NCBI GenBank assembly: GCA_001931875.2
Contig: MSJH02000772.1
Location: 1-64,000, forward strand
DNA: 64,000 nucleotides
Origin: Byssochlamys sp. IMV 00236
Lineage: Eukaryota > Ascomycota > Eurotiomycetes > Eurotiales > Thermoascaceae
Reading direction: 5' to 3'
How positions within the stretch are numbered: the stretch's first letter is position 1; each line of letters starts with the position of its first letter. Made by a program: the position numbers and the translations under genes. This document shows, one piece after another, positions 35,220 through 47,391 of this stretch. The notes beneath the pieces were generated by a model. That model saw only the letters and a program-made list of their open reading frames with translations, was not told where the DNA came from and made no database searches.

Positions 35220-35947
35220 TTGGAATAGTCGACAAGCGGAACCGAATCTGAATGTGAAGTTATAAGCAAATATCGCAGTAGGAACATGCGAGACCCTGGT
35301 TCTAGGAAGACAGGTCGCAACGAGGCCTGGGTTACTAAGAGGTAGATATGGTGGAATACACGGCGACGAACTCATGTCAGATCTGTGTCAGTTCCAAGCC
35401 GTACATATCTGCTTATTGCGATGCTACACGGGTAGGCTTGTGGCACGGCTAGGGGGCTGCCATTAACTTTATGTATTACCTGAATACCATTGATGCTATT
35501 AATTACAAGAGTTCAAGAGATCCATGAGGTTTAGATTCTCCATTGCTGAAATATCGTCGTCATGCATCTTCTGTGTTGAAGAGTAACCGTAATAAACCCG
35601 CAGGACAATCCCTCAAGCTGATGAAGACAAAAACTAAAACAATCGTGACGCGTAAAATACACGAGCCGTCCCTCACCCAGAGCGCCATAGAAGAATTTCG
35701 AAGTAAAATGCTCAAACCCTTGATCATTTCCATAATCGACAACGTAAAAGACCACCAATGAATGCACCATCGCTCCCGGGATATCGTGAAACCCGACAAT
35801 AGCTCTGCGCCGCAACCAATGCTTGAGCAAACCGACAGTTTGGATGAGAATCCCGCCTTGCAAATCAACATGGAAGAAAACCGTACGCCGTCCACTCGCT
35901 TCGTGTCGAATTAGAATAAGGAAATGTGCACTCGGGTGTGCTGCACC
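35220..35947. other. Convergent 3' gap between NEDD8 and elongin-A
   Basis: 728 nt. ORFs of about 110 codons on the minus strand (35531-35863 and 35560-35895) overlap in different frames and show no family motif. It may hold long 3' UTRs. No gene called. Confidence 0.5.
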
Positions 35948-37445
35948 CTAAGCAACCCTCTTCCGTTTAGGCTGGATGAAGATGCTCGGGGCAGGCCGTT
36001 TCTTGATAATCATAGGGCGAGCCTGTGGAGAAGTGGAGCTGTCCCCTATGTCACTGTCTGCGTTGCCTTCGAGAGGTCGTTTGAACCGGCGCTCTGGAGA
36101 CGGACTAGCTGAGGTCCTGTAAGGGCCCATCGTCGTCGGAGAAAATGATCCCGCACGCTTCCGTGCCGACTTCTTCGTCTCAGGTGAGGGCGTGGAAGTG
36201 GTAGCAGAGGCGGGTGGAGAGGCGGCAGCCGGCGCAGAATCTGCCGGTTCGGAGAACGAAGGCTGCTCGATGGACCTGAATTTAGATGAAGAGGACGGTG
36301 CAAACAGAACTGGTTTCGCGGTCTCAGTAGGAGACGAAGCGTTGCCAGGATTGGAGGTCGGAGAAGTTGCGAACAACGTAGGTGTCTCGATAGACGGTCT
36401 GATTGTCGACTTAGACGAGGTGACTGGCTTCGGAGGTGTCTCTGCGGCAGGCACACCCGTCTTCTTCGAGGTGAGAGCTCTAAGTCTCGCTTCCCTCTCC
36501 CGCAGCAATGGATCCGAACTTGAAGGACCAGGGAGACCTGGCCTTGCCGTGGCAAAGGAAGTAGTTGGCTTAGACACAGTAGAGACAGGAGTGCTGATGT
36601 GTCCGACGACCCGTGATGGCGCAGGTTGCTTGTGTTGCTCCACGAGCGAGCGAGGGGCCTGCTTGATTTGGGAGGCTCTATTTTTCAGGTGATGGGTCGG
36701 AATTGCCAAATTACTCTTTCTCTTGACAGGAGCGAATATGCCCGCTGGTTTCACTCTCTTGGTCTCCCGAGGAATATCTGGCCTTTCATAGGTCCACCTA
36801 GGAGCCGACAGCGGATCCATGCATGGCTTTCCAACGGTCGAGACGAAAACAGGAGCGATGCCGCCCATCTTCCGATCGTACATTGCGTACTTCTGTGCCT
36901 CCGTGGGCCGCTCCTTGGGGAGACGGACTGATCTGTCATTAACGAACTTGGCGCCTTGCTCAGCACGCTGCGCGTTGATCCGCTGAAGGGCCATATGCAT
37001 CGCTTCTGCATCCTTGTCCACTTCTCTCGCGACTTGTTCCTGCAGGTCGCAATAAACGTCGTACCAGCAGTCGGACTCCTCCGGTAACTCGAATTGCTCC
37101 CAAGAGGGGATATCTCGTTTGATGAATTCCATCCAAAGCTCTTTGTCGTCCTTCATGATATGAGGCGATTGTAGTTCGATCGATCTCTGTGTGATATAGC
37201 GTTAGCTGCAAAACTCACACTTGCATATGGGGGAACTTGACACTTCAGCTTACCAGCTGTTGAGGACTTTCGACTTTAAGGAGGAAGGGTCTTGCGAGAG
37301 GATAAGGAAGCTCGCCAATATCCTTAAGATCTAGCAACCACGTTAGAATTGCATGAAAAGCCCGGGGCGTGGGCAGTTACTACTTACATCTGACGCTCCT
37401 TATCGCGGTCTTCGTGCACAGCTGTAAGAGCGATTGCGGCGCCAT
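35948..37445 (-). CDS. Elongin-A (RNA polymerase II SIII subunit A)
   Basis: Three exons, 37445-37388, 37330-37254 and 37186-35948, encode 457 residues. The N-terminal 110 residues are the elongin-A domain (PF06881): MAPQSLLQLCTKTAIRSVRY carries the elongin-BC-box, then DIGELPYPLARPFLLKVE, then IELQSPHI and LWMEFIKRDIPSWEQFELP, part of the cullin-box/F-box-like region. The rest is long, Ser/Pro/Lys-rich and disordered, ending in basic nuclear-localisation-like patches (KKRPAPSIFIQPKRKRVA). The protein links RNA polymerase II elongation to a cullin ubiquitin ligase. Only removal of both introns (57 and 67 nt) recreates the domain. It is convergent with NEDD8, whose product activates cullins; this pairing may be chance. 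Confidence 0.92.
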
Positions 37446-37993
37446 CGTGGTGGTTGTAAGACACTCGACAGCCGGAGAGAGGATGGCATGTAGAAGTTTG
37501 TATGAGATAGAATAAATCGAGGGGGGAGATCGCGTAATATCTATAAAGAAAAAGAAGAAGGCTGGCTGATATGCAAAGATCTAGTGAATGTCGTCAATTG
37601 AAACAAGACAATAACGGGCATAGAGTAAGTAGTGCATTCGCAGGCGCTACAGTGGCCGCAGTGACGCCGAGAGGGGCGGCTGCCTGTGTGGCCCTAGTCC
37701 GTTTACGGATGTCACGTGTAACACTCAGCTTTCACTTGATATATGATGATGATTATTACTATTTTTATTATTGCATCTAGATAGCAAATATTCGCAATAT
37801 TCAAATCGATTCCCTTTCCGCTCTCGGTCTGGAATTCTACCACTCTGTGGCAGCGTCCCTCATGGACTGCATACAGATAAAAAGGGGTGCAGCAGTCTGG
37901 AATATCAGTCCAAGTTTTGTCGACGAAGAAGATTTGATCGATGATCAATTTACCGCCATCTACTTATGAATTCTTGGCGCTTATAACCCATTT
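37446..37993. other. Intergenic region, elongin-A promoter
   Basis: 548 nt holding the elongin-A upstream region and the 3' flank of the DUF4267 gene. An A/T-rich ATTATTACTATTTTTATTATT run lies near 37752-37772. No gene seen. Confidence 0.5.
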
Positions 37994-38401
37994 TCATGAC
38001 TTGTCAAAAGCTCCAAGCAGAACACTCCCTAGGACCCCTGCAATTGGTACAAAAACCCAATGATTCAAGAAATTCAGGCCATTTGCGCGGGCGATCATCC
38101 CATCCCCGAATGCCACCCCACCGCTAGCGAAGAGGATCCAACCGAGTGTCTTGCTGGTACCAAAATAAGACGCAGCATAAATGGCCGAAGCCATGAAGAG
38201 ATCGCGCACACCAACCATGGACATCAAGGCGTTCGAAAGTCTCTGGTCTGCGCTCGAAGGGAGAGAGTGGAATTCGAGAAGCGCGAGTCCGTCTTGGGGC
38301 CGGATGATGTCTGTGATACCGAGCCCAAGGCAAACGGTACCAAGGGCACTCGTGATAATGCGAATGCCGCGGGATTGAGAGATGCGGGAGGAGGGGGCCA
38401 T
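37994..38401 (-). CDS. Small DUF4267 integral membrane protein
   Basis: A single exon of 135 residues. Four hydrophobic segments are visible: IITSALGTVCLGLGITDII (about 14-33), MVGVRDLFMASAIYAASYF (about 62-80), TLGWILFASGGVAFGDGMIA (about 84-103) and WVFVPIAGVLGSVLLGAF (about 115-132). The GVRDLFMA motif in the second helix is the mark of the DUF4267 (PF14087) family known to me. Function unknown in the family; such genes are common in fungi and often vary in expression. The upstream GGTATATAAGC near 38609 is a candidate TATA box about 210 nt from the start. No intron is needed. Confidence 0.85.
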   Translation of the reverse strand: MAPSSRISQSRGIRIITSALGTVCLGLGITDIIRPQDGLALLEFHSLPSSADQRLSNALMSMVGVRDLFMASAIYAASYFGTSKTLGWILFASGGVAFGDGMIARANGLNFLNHWVFVPIAGVLGSVLLGAFDKS

Positions 38402-39012
38402 TCTTAATCGAGCTTGAAGTGGATATTAGATGTCTAGTAACCGGTTAGTTCAGAGTGCTCACACAGCCTCACAGGGTCACTGAGGTAGGAATTACACAGC
38501 AGAATCCAGGGGACCCAGGGACAAAATGAAACCAACGGCAATTCACTACTTCAATATTATTTGGAAATAGGTTGGACTCGAGTAAGATCAGAAGGTGACT
38601 AGGCAGGAGCAGGTATATAAGCTCTCTGTAGCTAGGGATCGGCATTCAGGCCCCCCGCGCGGTCGTTCGCGGCTGAAGCTGAGCACCACGTGTTTTCCTC
38701 GGGTCGTGGTAGATAAACTTTAGCATCAATGTCTAACTTATGTATAGATTCCTGGAGCGCATATGTGGAGATATTCTGTTCATCAATGGTCTGGCATGCA
38801 GAATCAGATTGGAGTTATGACTGTGGCCTGAACGAACGACCTGTCGCAATTAGTAGCATCTACACAAAGGAAAAGAAGTTGGTAAATGTCCAAAATAGGG
38901 TGAGTATGTGAGCAAGACAGCGGAAATTATAATATAGCAGTAATTATGTACAGAGCATTCTCACGCGCAGGAACATCATGGATAACTAGGAGCATAATAT
39001 GAAACATTGTTG
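38402..39012. other. Intergenic region
   Basis: 611 nt containing the DUF4267 promoter, with a TATATAAG box near 38613, and the 3' flank of the permease. Small ORF 38729-38911 shows no character. No other gene. Confidence 0.5.
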
Positions 39013-40959
39013 TCAGATAACGGTCTCCACATGTTCGGATTCTGCCTTTGCAATATAGCTACTCTGATGCATAAACTCTATTGTCACCTATTAGTACGAG
39101 GTCCTTCTTCATCATGCGAGAAACGCAGTTTTGTGCAACTTACGGTCGACTTTTGTTGACTTGAACTTTCTGGCTGGGATCCGATTCTCAAAGAGCAGAT
39201 CAATCTCACCAAAAGATCGGTCTTTTGTCTCTGGTAAGCGGAACCAGCACCAGATGTTGCAGAGAAGGTTGGTGCCGGCATAGAAGAGGGCAGCTTTTGC
39301 GCCCCAATTCCACGCTATGTGAAACATAAACCTCAGTCTGTATCTATGAACTGCTCCATATTTTAAGGAAGAGACTTACATGTTGCGGACAGCATTCGGG
39401 GGGTAATGCAGTTCTGGAATATCTGGGTGAGGTTGTACACAAACCTCCCGATGACGATCGTCTTATACCTCAGTCTTCCGGAGGGTGTCTCTGCTACAAT
39501 TGGGTAACAAGTGGGACCGATAGCAATCATGTTGATAAGGGTTGAAATGACTAGCAAGATCCCAATAGCCATTTCAACGTTCTTCCCACTGGCCCATCCA
39601 AGACCACCTATGGTCACGAGACAGAAGAACATGCATGTCAAGCCTGTCATGTAGATCGTCGCTCTCCCAAAGTGAGGGAAGAGAAACCAGCAAATGATGC
39701 CACCGACAATGTAGCAAGCGGAAAGGGAGATGTTGACATCGAATGCTTGGATTTCGCTGAAACCGGCGGCTTCAAGAAAGACGACTGAATAAGCGAGGAT
39801 AGCATTGCCGCAGAGAATTTGAGCTGCCCAAACGACGCAATTCTGGCGAAAAAGAGGTAGATCAGGGAGTGTTCTTGTTCCTTCCGAGGAAAGTAATCAG
39901 CGCACTTACAATTTCTGTCCGTCTGAGATTGGTCCCACGGAAGCAATCCAGGAAACTCGCCCCCGCTGTTTCCGAATCTTCTAATTCTGTGGTGTATCTT
40001 ATATAGGCGAGAGTAGAATCCACAATGTGTTCCTTGTCGGGTGTGTCCTGATACAGCTGCATCAAGCTCTTCCTCGCCATATCGATCTTACCCCTCCTGA
40101 CTGCGTTCCAGGGCGACTCAGGGGCAAAGTAAGCCGCTGTGGCTAGTGGCACAGGCCAGATCCATTGGAGGATAAAAGGGAGTCTCCATCCCATATCGCT
40201 TTGGATCCCTGCTACTGCCCGAACAACGCCAGATGAGAGAAGGATACCTGCACCCCAGCACATACAAACGTAAGCAGTAAGGTACGGTCTAAGTATGGTG
40301 GGAACGACTTCGGACGCATAGGCGGTGGAGAGTGTCTAAGCAAGTTAGCCAGATGCTTCACGACGTTTAGTTGGTATATCAACCTGAAAGACACCCCACG
40401 ATACGCCGCATAGTGCTTCTCCAAAAGCAAAGACTGACAAAGACGGTGCAAAGACCGGTATAAAAATCACCAGTGCCATCCAGGTCATAAACAGCATCAT
40501 TGTTATCCGGCAACCAAATCGATCCTGACTGTATGCGTTGACCAAGAGCCCTGCAAGCTGGCCCACAAGTGACGAATTTGACAGGCCCGACTGCCAGGCG
40601 GCGGTGATATACTTTTGACTAGTAGCAGGATCAAGAACCCCAAATCGCTCTTTGAATTGTGTCTGGCCGAAAAATGAAGTAATCTGAAGAAATTATCATC
40701 AGTATGACTGGCAGTGGCTCCATGGAAGAATTTGGAAATTGGTACTGACCATGACCAAATCGTATCCTTCCATGATTATACTGGTGGACAACAACATAGC
40801 CCAGAATACGGCCTTTTTGTATTTCTTTAAGGCTTGAAACACTGTCAATTGCCTGTCTGCCGCATCGCTTTCCTGTGCCCTCTGCATAAGTTCAGCAGCG
40901 CCGGGGTTGTTCAATTTGAAGCCCTTACGGCTCTCAGGAGGGACGGCCGTCTCAGCCAT
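39013..40959 (-). CDS. MFS sugar permease, alpha-glucoside (maltose) type
   Basis: Six exons: 40959-40750, 40683-40384, 40335-39910, 39842-39380, 39314-39144 and 39077-39013; 544 residues with about twelve membrane helices. Signs of the sugar porter family: AMLLSTSIIMEGYDLVM in helix 1, SFFGQTQFKERFG, VNAYSQDRFGCR after helix 2, DMGWRLPFILQWIWP with PESPWNAVRRGK (the PESPRWL-like signature) and the C-terminal PETKDRSFGEIDLLF. The GYDLVMI and FGQ.QF.ERFG text is typical of fungal general alpha-glucoside:H+ symporters. It would import di- or oligosaccharides at the plasma membrane. The last exon is the least certain: an alternative acceptor six residues upstream would give a different short tail. 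The permease lies 1.5 kb from, and divergent to, a GH127 glycosidase gene, suggesting joint use of a plant oligosaccharide. Confidence 0.9.
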
Positions 40960-42506
40960 TATAGCTATAGTACAAATACCACCGATGAGGCATCAAGACA
41001 CGAAAGCTTTCGTTGAAACAATAGCTAATACCAGCTATGTAGAATAATCTTGCGTAAAAAACAAACGTCCTCGATGAAGAAAGGGATCGCAATAAATAGT
41101 CGGTAGAGGGCCAAATAAACCCTGGATCACGCATGACTAGCATGGCTGGAATCTATATGTTTCCGGCCAGGTTTTAAGTTCACTGGGCGATTATTTGCTC
41201 ATTGGCCCGTTTAGTGTTGGTTCGTAACATGAGGGCGTCTTGTCTTCCCCAGACAGTCATTCCCAATAAAGTCTCATATATTAGGACCATGTCAATCACC
41301 ATAAAGGCTGCCATGGACCATGTGGACTCAGGAAAGAACAAGATGCCCTGGGAAAAATTCATCTTCTACGTTATACGGGCGCAGTGGCCAGGATCAGGCT
41401 CCCAGCTCTTTGCACACAGGAGGAAGAGCGCTCCAGGTAGGCGTTCCCATCACAGCCTTGTCACTAAATTCTCTCATCTGATGTTGAAACATGGACGGAT
41501 ATTGAGAAGCCCGTAAGATAGCCGTAGTATACAAACAAGATGCGGGCTCGGTATCAAAATGACGAATCCGGGGCCCCGCAAACTCGGCTCCAGACCGAGG
41601 GCATGGAGCTTGCGGGGAAACAGCTAATGCCCAGCAACACGAGCCTCTTTGGATCCTCGGGGAGAGATTGGTGGGAGAAATAGGTGTGAGTCTTCTCCCC
41701 GTACCTTCGGACCTCCCAATGATGAGACATATTGACTGTAAGATTGCAACAGATCTCAACCTATTTTACCGAAATCTTCCCGAGGAAATGGGGCACTCGG
41801 TTAATTATGTTATTGCTTCTATAACGGTGTGGGCATTGGAGCCATTCACAGATCCTTGGTTGATTGTTGAGAGACGTTCAACCCGAACAAGGCAGGTGAT
41901 CGGGATAATCATTCTGTCAGTCCATCTGAGCGCAAGAATGAAAGCCGCCCAGAGAGCCAATCATCACTGAACAGCCCCGACGCGGGGAAGGGCTTGGGTG
42001 TTTCTATGATTATCGGCATTATCATAACATCAAGATAGAGATGGCCTTCCAACCCCAAAGTTTTGCCTCAAACTAGCAGGTGCCCGTGTCTTAACTACCG
42101 AGGCAACATGATGGATCCAAAGGGAAAGAAACTCTAACCTGCAATCCAATTAATGACTACTATTTCCGACAAACCCGACGCGATAACACCAGGAGAAAGG
42201 GATCACTCTTTGTGTGAGGAGGCTTTGATGGCGCTTTCACAGGATGATTTGCTGGTGCCTGGTCATATCGTAGATTGTGAAACCCGCTCCCCGGGATGAC
42301 AATACGTACCAAGGGTGCCCATAATTCAATGCTAGAATCACCATGGGTACCAGACATCGGTCCGTCCGTCTGCTAGTGCATACTGGGTCTCAACCTCTTA
42401 AATAGATAGGATTAGAAAATTCCTTCCTACCTACCTATATTCTCATAGTCACGGACTGCGAGGAAAGATTTCTCTGTACTAAGGCTGTCTTCAACTTTCT
42501 GCCATC
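40960..42506. other. Divergent intergenic region, permease and GH127
   Basis: 1.5 kb between divergent starts. Several ORFs of 60-121 codons (41180-41970) overlap on both strands; none shows a family motif, though this part is less AT-rich than typical spacer and may hold an old gene relic. TAAATAGATAGG near 42402-42413 is a weak TATA candidate for GH127. Confidence 0.45.
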
Positions 42507-44441
42507 ATGCTTTTGCACGACATTCCTATTCGCAATGTCGACATAACGTCTCCTTTTTGGTCTCGAATGCAGCAATGTTCCCGCCAAAAAACAATCCCGG
42601 CCATTGTGAAGGCACAGAAATCGCTGGATCATTGGTACTGCTTAACATGGAAAGAGGGCCACCAGACCAAACCTCATCCATTCTGGGATAGTGATATTTA
42701 CAAGGTGGTAGAGGCCGCATGCTACTTCCTTATAAAGCACCCAGATGATGAGATGATGGCCATGGTAGAGGAGGCGGTGGATATGATTCGGAACGCTCAG
42801 CATCCCGATGGATATATCAACTCGTACTACACAGTCCACGGAATCAATAAGCGGTGGACAAATCTACGCGATATGCATGAATTGTACTGCTTAGGTCATC
42901 TAATCGAGGCTACTGTCGCATACGAGATACTGACCGGAAGTGGGAGGCTGCTGGCGCCAGTGTTGAAGGCAATTGAACATGTGGACTCTGTCTTCGGGCC
43001 TGAACCCGGCAAGAAGCGTGGCTACCCTGGACACCAGGAGATCGAAATCGGCCTCCTTCGGCTCTACGAACTCACAGGGAAGCAACTTTTGTTCAAACTT
43101 GCCAAGTACTTCATTCTCGAGCGTGGTCAGACAGATGAGAACAACGAGATCTATTTTGACCTGGAAGCGAAAGCTCGTGGAGGCGATCCCTATGACCACA
43201 TGGGGCCGGAGTGCAAAGCCTGGTACAGTGAGCCACGAGATTATGGCTACCACCAAGCGGATTGCCCTCTTGTGAAGGCCAACGAGGTAAAAGGTCACTC
43301 TGTGAGAGCCATGTACTATTATACAGCTGCAACAGATCTGGTGCGACTCGCTGGTGACGAAGCGAAGGATGTCAAAACTGCTCTAGATCGACTGTGGAGG
43401 GATATGGTTGATCACAAGATCTATGTTACTGGCGGCCTAGGATCAGTGGTCCAATGGGAAGGGTTTAGTGCTCCATATTGCCTTGGGGACACCGATCGAG
43501 ATGGCACATGTTATGCTGAGACGTGCGCAACTTTCGCTCTGATTAACTGGTGCCAGAGAATGCTGCGGCTCGGCCTACACAGTGAATACGCTGATATAAT
43601 GGAGGTCGCCCTCTACAATGGATTCCTAGGTGCTGTTGGTCTCGAGGGAGACTCATTCTACTACCGGAACGTCTTGAGGACTTTCAACGGGGAGCCCAAG
43701 GACCGTAGTAAATGGTTCGGGGTCGCTTGCTGTCCACCAAACGTGGCTAAACTGCTGGGATCAATAGGGTCGCTGATATATTCTGTGAACTCTGAGGAGA
43801 ATCTCGTCGCCGTGCACTTATATATTGGTAGCGAATGCACAGTTCCCGGTACAAATGTCATCATCTCTCAGAAAACAGACATGCCCTGGTCTGGGGAAGT
43901 CGAGATCGATGTCCGGGGTTCGACAGCCTTGGCCCTTCGCATACCGAGCTGGGCCCAGGAGTTTACTTGTTCGGCTCAAGGCGACGTCAAGGACGGCTAT
44001 CTTCACCTTCCCCCACTAGCAGATTCAAAGATCAAGCTCAATTTCCCTATGAAAGCCCGCAGAGTTTACGCCAACCCCCTGACCGGCAAAGATGAAATTT
44101 GCATTATGAGAGGCCCTCTTGTCTACTGTATCGAAGACATCGATAACAGCGACGTTGACGTCGACCATATTGCGTTGGTGGACGCACCTTTGAAAGAAGG
44201 ATTGCCCAAGAAGATTGCCTCTGTTGATGATGTCATTCCTATTATTGCTGTAGGGAAACAGCTCGCAAACAAGAAGTGGACCAGCTTGTACGGATCGACT
44301 CCCTGGAATTATGACTCCAATATCACTGAGATACACGCCGTTCCGTACTTTTTGCGGGCCAATCGAGGTGGCAAAGGAGGAATGAGGGTCTGGACGAAGA
44401 GGCTGGCTACCTCTCAGGGAGTAGTGAATGGAGATCCCTGA
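42507..44441 (+). CDS. Glycoside hydrolase family 127, intracellular beta-L-arabinofuranosidase
   Basis: An intron-free gene of 644 residues. The family's zinc-thiolate centre is visible: E338 and C340 in CYAETCATF and the paired C408-C409 in FGVACCPPNVAKLL. In the bacterial enzyme HypBA1 the equivalents are Glu338, Cys340, Cys417 and Cys418, with Cys417 the nucleophile. E318 in VVQWEGFSAPYCLGD is the probable acid/base residue. The (alpha/alpha)6 barrel part starts at WDSDIYKVVEAACY and NAQHPDGYINSYYT; the C-terminal half is beta-rich (LALRIPSWAQEF, IMRGPLVYCIEDID). No signal peptide, so the protein should be cytosolic and act on imported beta-arabinofuranosyl oligosaccharides. Context agrees: a divergent alpha-glucoside-type permease on one side, a Zn2Cys6 regulator downstream. 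GH127 members with other specificities exist, so the exact sugar is open. Confidence 0.92.
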   Translation: MLLHDIPIRNVDITSPFWSRMQQCSRQKTIPAIVKAQKSLDHWYCLTWKEGHQTKPHPFWDSDIYKVVEAACYFLIKHPDDEMMAMVEEAVDMIRNAQHPDGYINSYYTVHGINKRWTNLRDMHELYCLGHLIEATVAYEILTGSGRLLAPVLKAIEHVDSVFGPEPGKKRGYPGHQEIEIGLLRLYELTGKQLLFKLAKYFILERGQTDENNEIYFDLEAKARGGDPYDHMGPECKAWYSEPRDYGYHQADCPLVKANEVKGHSVRAMYYYTAATDLVRLAGDEAKDVKTALDRLWRDMVDHKIYVTGGLGSVVQWEGFSAPYCLGDTDRDGTCYAETCATFALINWCQRMLRLGLHSEYADIMEVALYNGFLGAVGLEGDSFYYRNVLRTFNGEPKDRSKWFGVACCPPNVAKLLGSIGSLIYSVNSEENLVAVHLYIGSECTVPGTNVIISQKTDMPWSGEVEIDVRGSTALALRIPSWAQEFTCSAQGDVKDGYLHLPPLADSKIKLNFPMKARRVYANPLTGKDEICIMRGPLVYCIEDIDNSDVDVDHIALVDAPLKEGLPKKIASVDDVIPIIAVGKQLANKKWTSLYGSTPWNYDSNITEIHAVPYFLRANRGGKGGMRVWTKRLATSQGVVNGDP

Positions 44442-45513
44442 ACATCGGCTAGACTTCGATTAGATGATAATGTTTGGAATCCCAGGCTTTCGCTCAGAAG
44501 ATTACATTCTATCTATGCAGAACTTGAGTCGATTTGCAATCTTGTCTAAACGTTGATGCTTTGGTACAAAGGACATGGAAATGATTATAAATAAATGATT
44601 ATAGAAATGAGAGCCCTGATGTGGCATCTTCTCTTGCGACTTCCTATATATAGGAACTAATATGCTAGTAGACATGTGACCGAATTCCACCTTTGAGATT
44701 ATAGCTAATATGACCCGACCAAAAACAGTTATGAAATTGTCACGGATTTTCTCAATGGCCCACGAATTGACGAAGAAAAGCAAGGAAATCTAGCCCTCAT
44801 TCTCATATTGCATGTCAGCATCGATGAACCGGTTCCATTCTCAGGAGACTGGAATCGGTGCACTAGCGTTTTTATCATAAATGAACCATGAACGAATATC
44901 ATGGAGTAGAAGCCGAGCTTTTTTGATATGCCATGTAGAGAGTCTCTCGGGGCGAAGACATTCCAGAAAAGGAAAACTGAAGCCAATGGGGGAAACGAGA
45001 CCCGTTTGCTGGTTATTGATCAAAAATATGACAACAGTCAGAAAATCCAAGTTTCAACAGTTAGTATAGGAAATCTTTGGAAGTAATCCGGATGGCCCTG
45101 CTGTGTCATTTGCATTCCGATCTCATATGGTGGACTGGTAAACGGAAGCCGCGCCTCGAGCTTGATGATGAAAGGTGACTATATAACTATTCTCCATAGA
45201 TGATCATTTTGGGAGTGGCATTCCCTTCACTAGGGTCTATTGTTGTGCGATTAAATGATGTATGCTATTGTGTATTGGTCACATGATGTATAATTTGCGG
45301 AGCTCTCCGCACTTTTTGCGCCCCATGCGATTCCCTCCCGATTCTCCAAAGAACTAAAAACCTCTAGGAAAGAATAATATTGAGCCTCAGTTATCTGTCA
45401 ATCAAGGAAAGTTGATTATCTCAACTGGTCCTCGTGCTGAGTGGATTCTGGAGAGGCTAGCGGATCATACAAGAACGACACCACGCAGTCTACTCTTCAA
45501 GCTAGCTGTAATA
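44442..45513. other. Intergenic region
   Basis: 1.07 kb between GH127 and the third regulator, containing the 3' UTR of the former and promoter of the latter. Short ORFs on the minus strand (44502-45050) have no family character. No RNA gene seen. Confidence 0.5.
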
Positions 45514-47391
45514 ATGCGCGCGACGTCCTCTTGTACTGCATGTCGGTATGAAATAATAATCATAGTTGCGATTCTGGAGTCATTTACCACGTACTGACTG
45601 TTTACCAAGATTACGCAAGAAGAAATGCATCATCCCCGAGTGGGGACAGTCATGCAAGCTGTGCGTGTCAAGGAGGCTAGAATGCAATCTAGCCAAGGTG
45701 CCTTCTGGAAGCGATAGAGGAGCTCCTTTAGATCACTTAGACGGCCTTATCCCAAGTTGTCCGGGAGAACGAAGTGCGGAGCCTTCAAGTACGCTTTTAG
45801 ATGGAACAGGAGTTTCATCGAGAGTGACCCAAGATGGTTTACCGGCCACAGTCTGTGATGACTTGGTTGATCTCTATTTTGATTTGATACACGACAAACA
45901 GCATATTCTCTTCCATCGGGATTCCTTTATTGCTGATCAGCGTGCGGGAAGGGCACCATCGTTTCTGGTGTTAGGGATGATTGCGTTGGCAGCTCGGTTC
46001 GTGGGACCCTGTTGAGGAAAAGAGCTCGCATCCCTCTGACGAAGTATGGATTGATTAGGTTTTCGTCCAATCCATATTTTCAGAATACCCGTCCATGGGA
46101 TAGAGCCAAATCTTGGTATCAAAAAGCGATGAGCGCATTTAACTCTCGTTCAGTTCTGATTGATATACCGTCTTTGCAAGGGAGCGTCCTGTTGGGATTC
46201 GTCGCATTCGTGGAAGGAGACAATGATCAGGATGCCTTGCTTTCTGCCCAAGCAATTTGCATGGTGCAAATGTTGCGCTTACCAGTTTGCCTTAGCTCCG
46301 ATCCCATACAGCGAGAAGTCGAGATTCGATGTAGGTGCATTTCATTCAAATATTGAGGCCGAGTCGCTGATTCTCTTTGCTTAGTATTCTGGCAATGTTG
46401 GATGATGGATGCGTGGCATACATCACGACTACAACTTCCCAGGCGCCTGAATGATTCGAATTTCAAGAGACCCTTGGAAGAGTGTGCATTTAATGCAATG
46501 CAGCCTGGTGATCCGGCTAGTCACCTATCTGAGGCGGACATAGAATCGCTGGGACTGCGGAAATCCGGCCTTTGGAGCTCAATGCTTGCTCTGACAGAGA
46601 TTCACAACCAAGTTGTGCTGCTTAATGACCAGATCGTCCAAACATCTATTCCTTACCCCGCGGTTCGCAGACGTGTAGCAGAATTGTCAATCAAGTTGGA
46701 CCTCTGGCTGGGAGATCTACCAAGTCGTCTCCTTAATACGGTTGATAACCGTGAGAGCCATGCTAAATCCGGCCTTGGACGAGAGTTCGCCATCCTACAC
46801 CTGCTTTATCATCACCAAGCTCAACTTCTCTATTACCAATTCCTCAATAAAGGGTCGACTAGCACTGGCGCGGATATCGACCATGAAGCCGTTCAATATG
46901 CTGGACAATGCAAAGCTCATGCTGCAGCATTAAGTAAAATTATGTGGGACACTAATTCGACGCCTGGAATGGAATGCTTGTGGTCACCAGTCAATGGACA
47001 CCTTTTGGTTGTCTCATCGTCCATACATCTTCACACACTCTTATTCAGCAATGACAACACAGAAATCACCAAGGCAAGAATGTTATTAGAACAAAACTTC
47101 ATCATTCTACTCCATTTGCAAAAATACTGGCCATTCATTGAATTCTCTATGTCGCGACTGCGGGCATTTCATCAAGTATGTCAGATGAATGCTACGGAGA
47201 AGAACTTTGACATGGATCGCTGGATGATTAAATTCTTAAACAGGTATGGTTCTCGAGTTCAGGATCGGTATAGCGAATTTGGACCAGATCTAGACGAAAG
47301 CGATCCAATTGTCGGGACTCCTGCTGCTGCTGCACTGTGGAAAGAAATATCCGGAAGCGAGTTCCGTCAACTTCTCACAGAATCTCAATAG
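45514..47391 (+). CDS. Zn2Cys6 transcription factor, candidate regulator of the GH127 module
   Basis: Four exons, 45514-45545, 45610-45996, 46059-46330 and 46385-47391, encode 565 residues. The short first exon gives MRATSSCTAC; joined to exon 2 it forms CTACRLRKKKCIIPEWGQSC...CVSRRLEC, a Zn2Cys6 cluster at about residues 7-37. The fungal_trans domain begins DLVDLYFDLIHDKQHILFHRDSF; the next splice rebuilds ALAARFSSNPYF and the third rebuilds RLFWQCWMMDAW, both hallmarks of the family. The last exon is helical with the pattern HLLYHHQAQLLYYQFL. The protein is a nuclear DNA-binding regulator. It lies 1.07 kb downstream of GH127 on the same strand. Control of the permease and glycosidase is an inference from position. 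Confidence 0.9.

Noticed and set aside
41180..41970. Cluster of ORFs on both strands between permease and GH127
   Set aside because: No motif in any frame; could be an old gene relic but not supportable.
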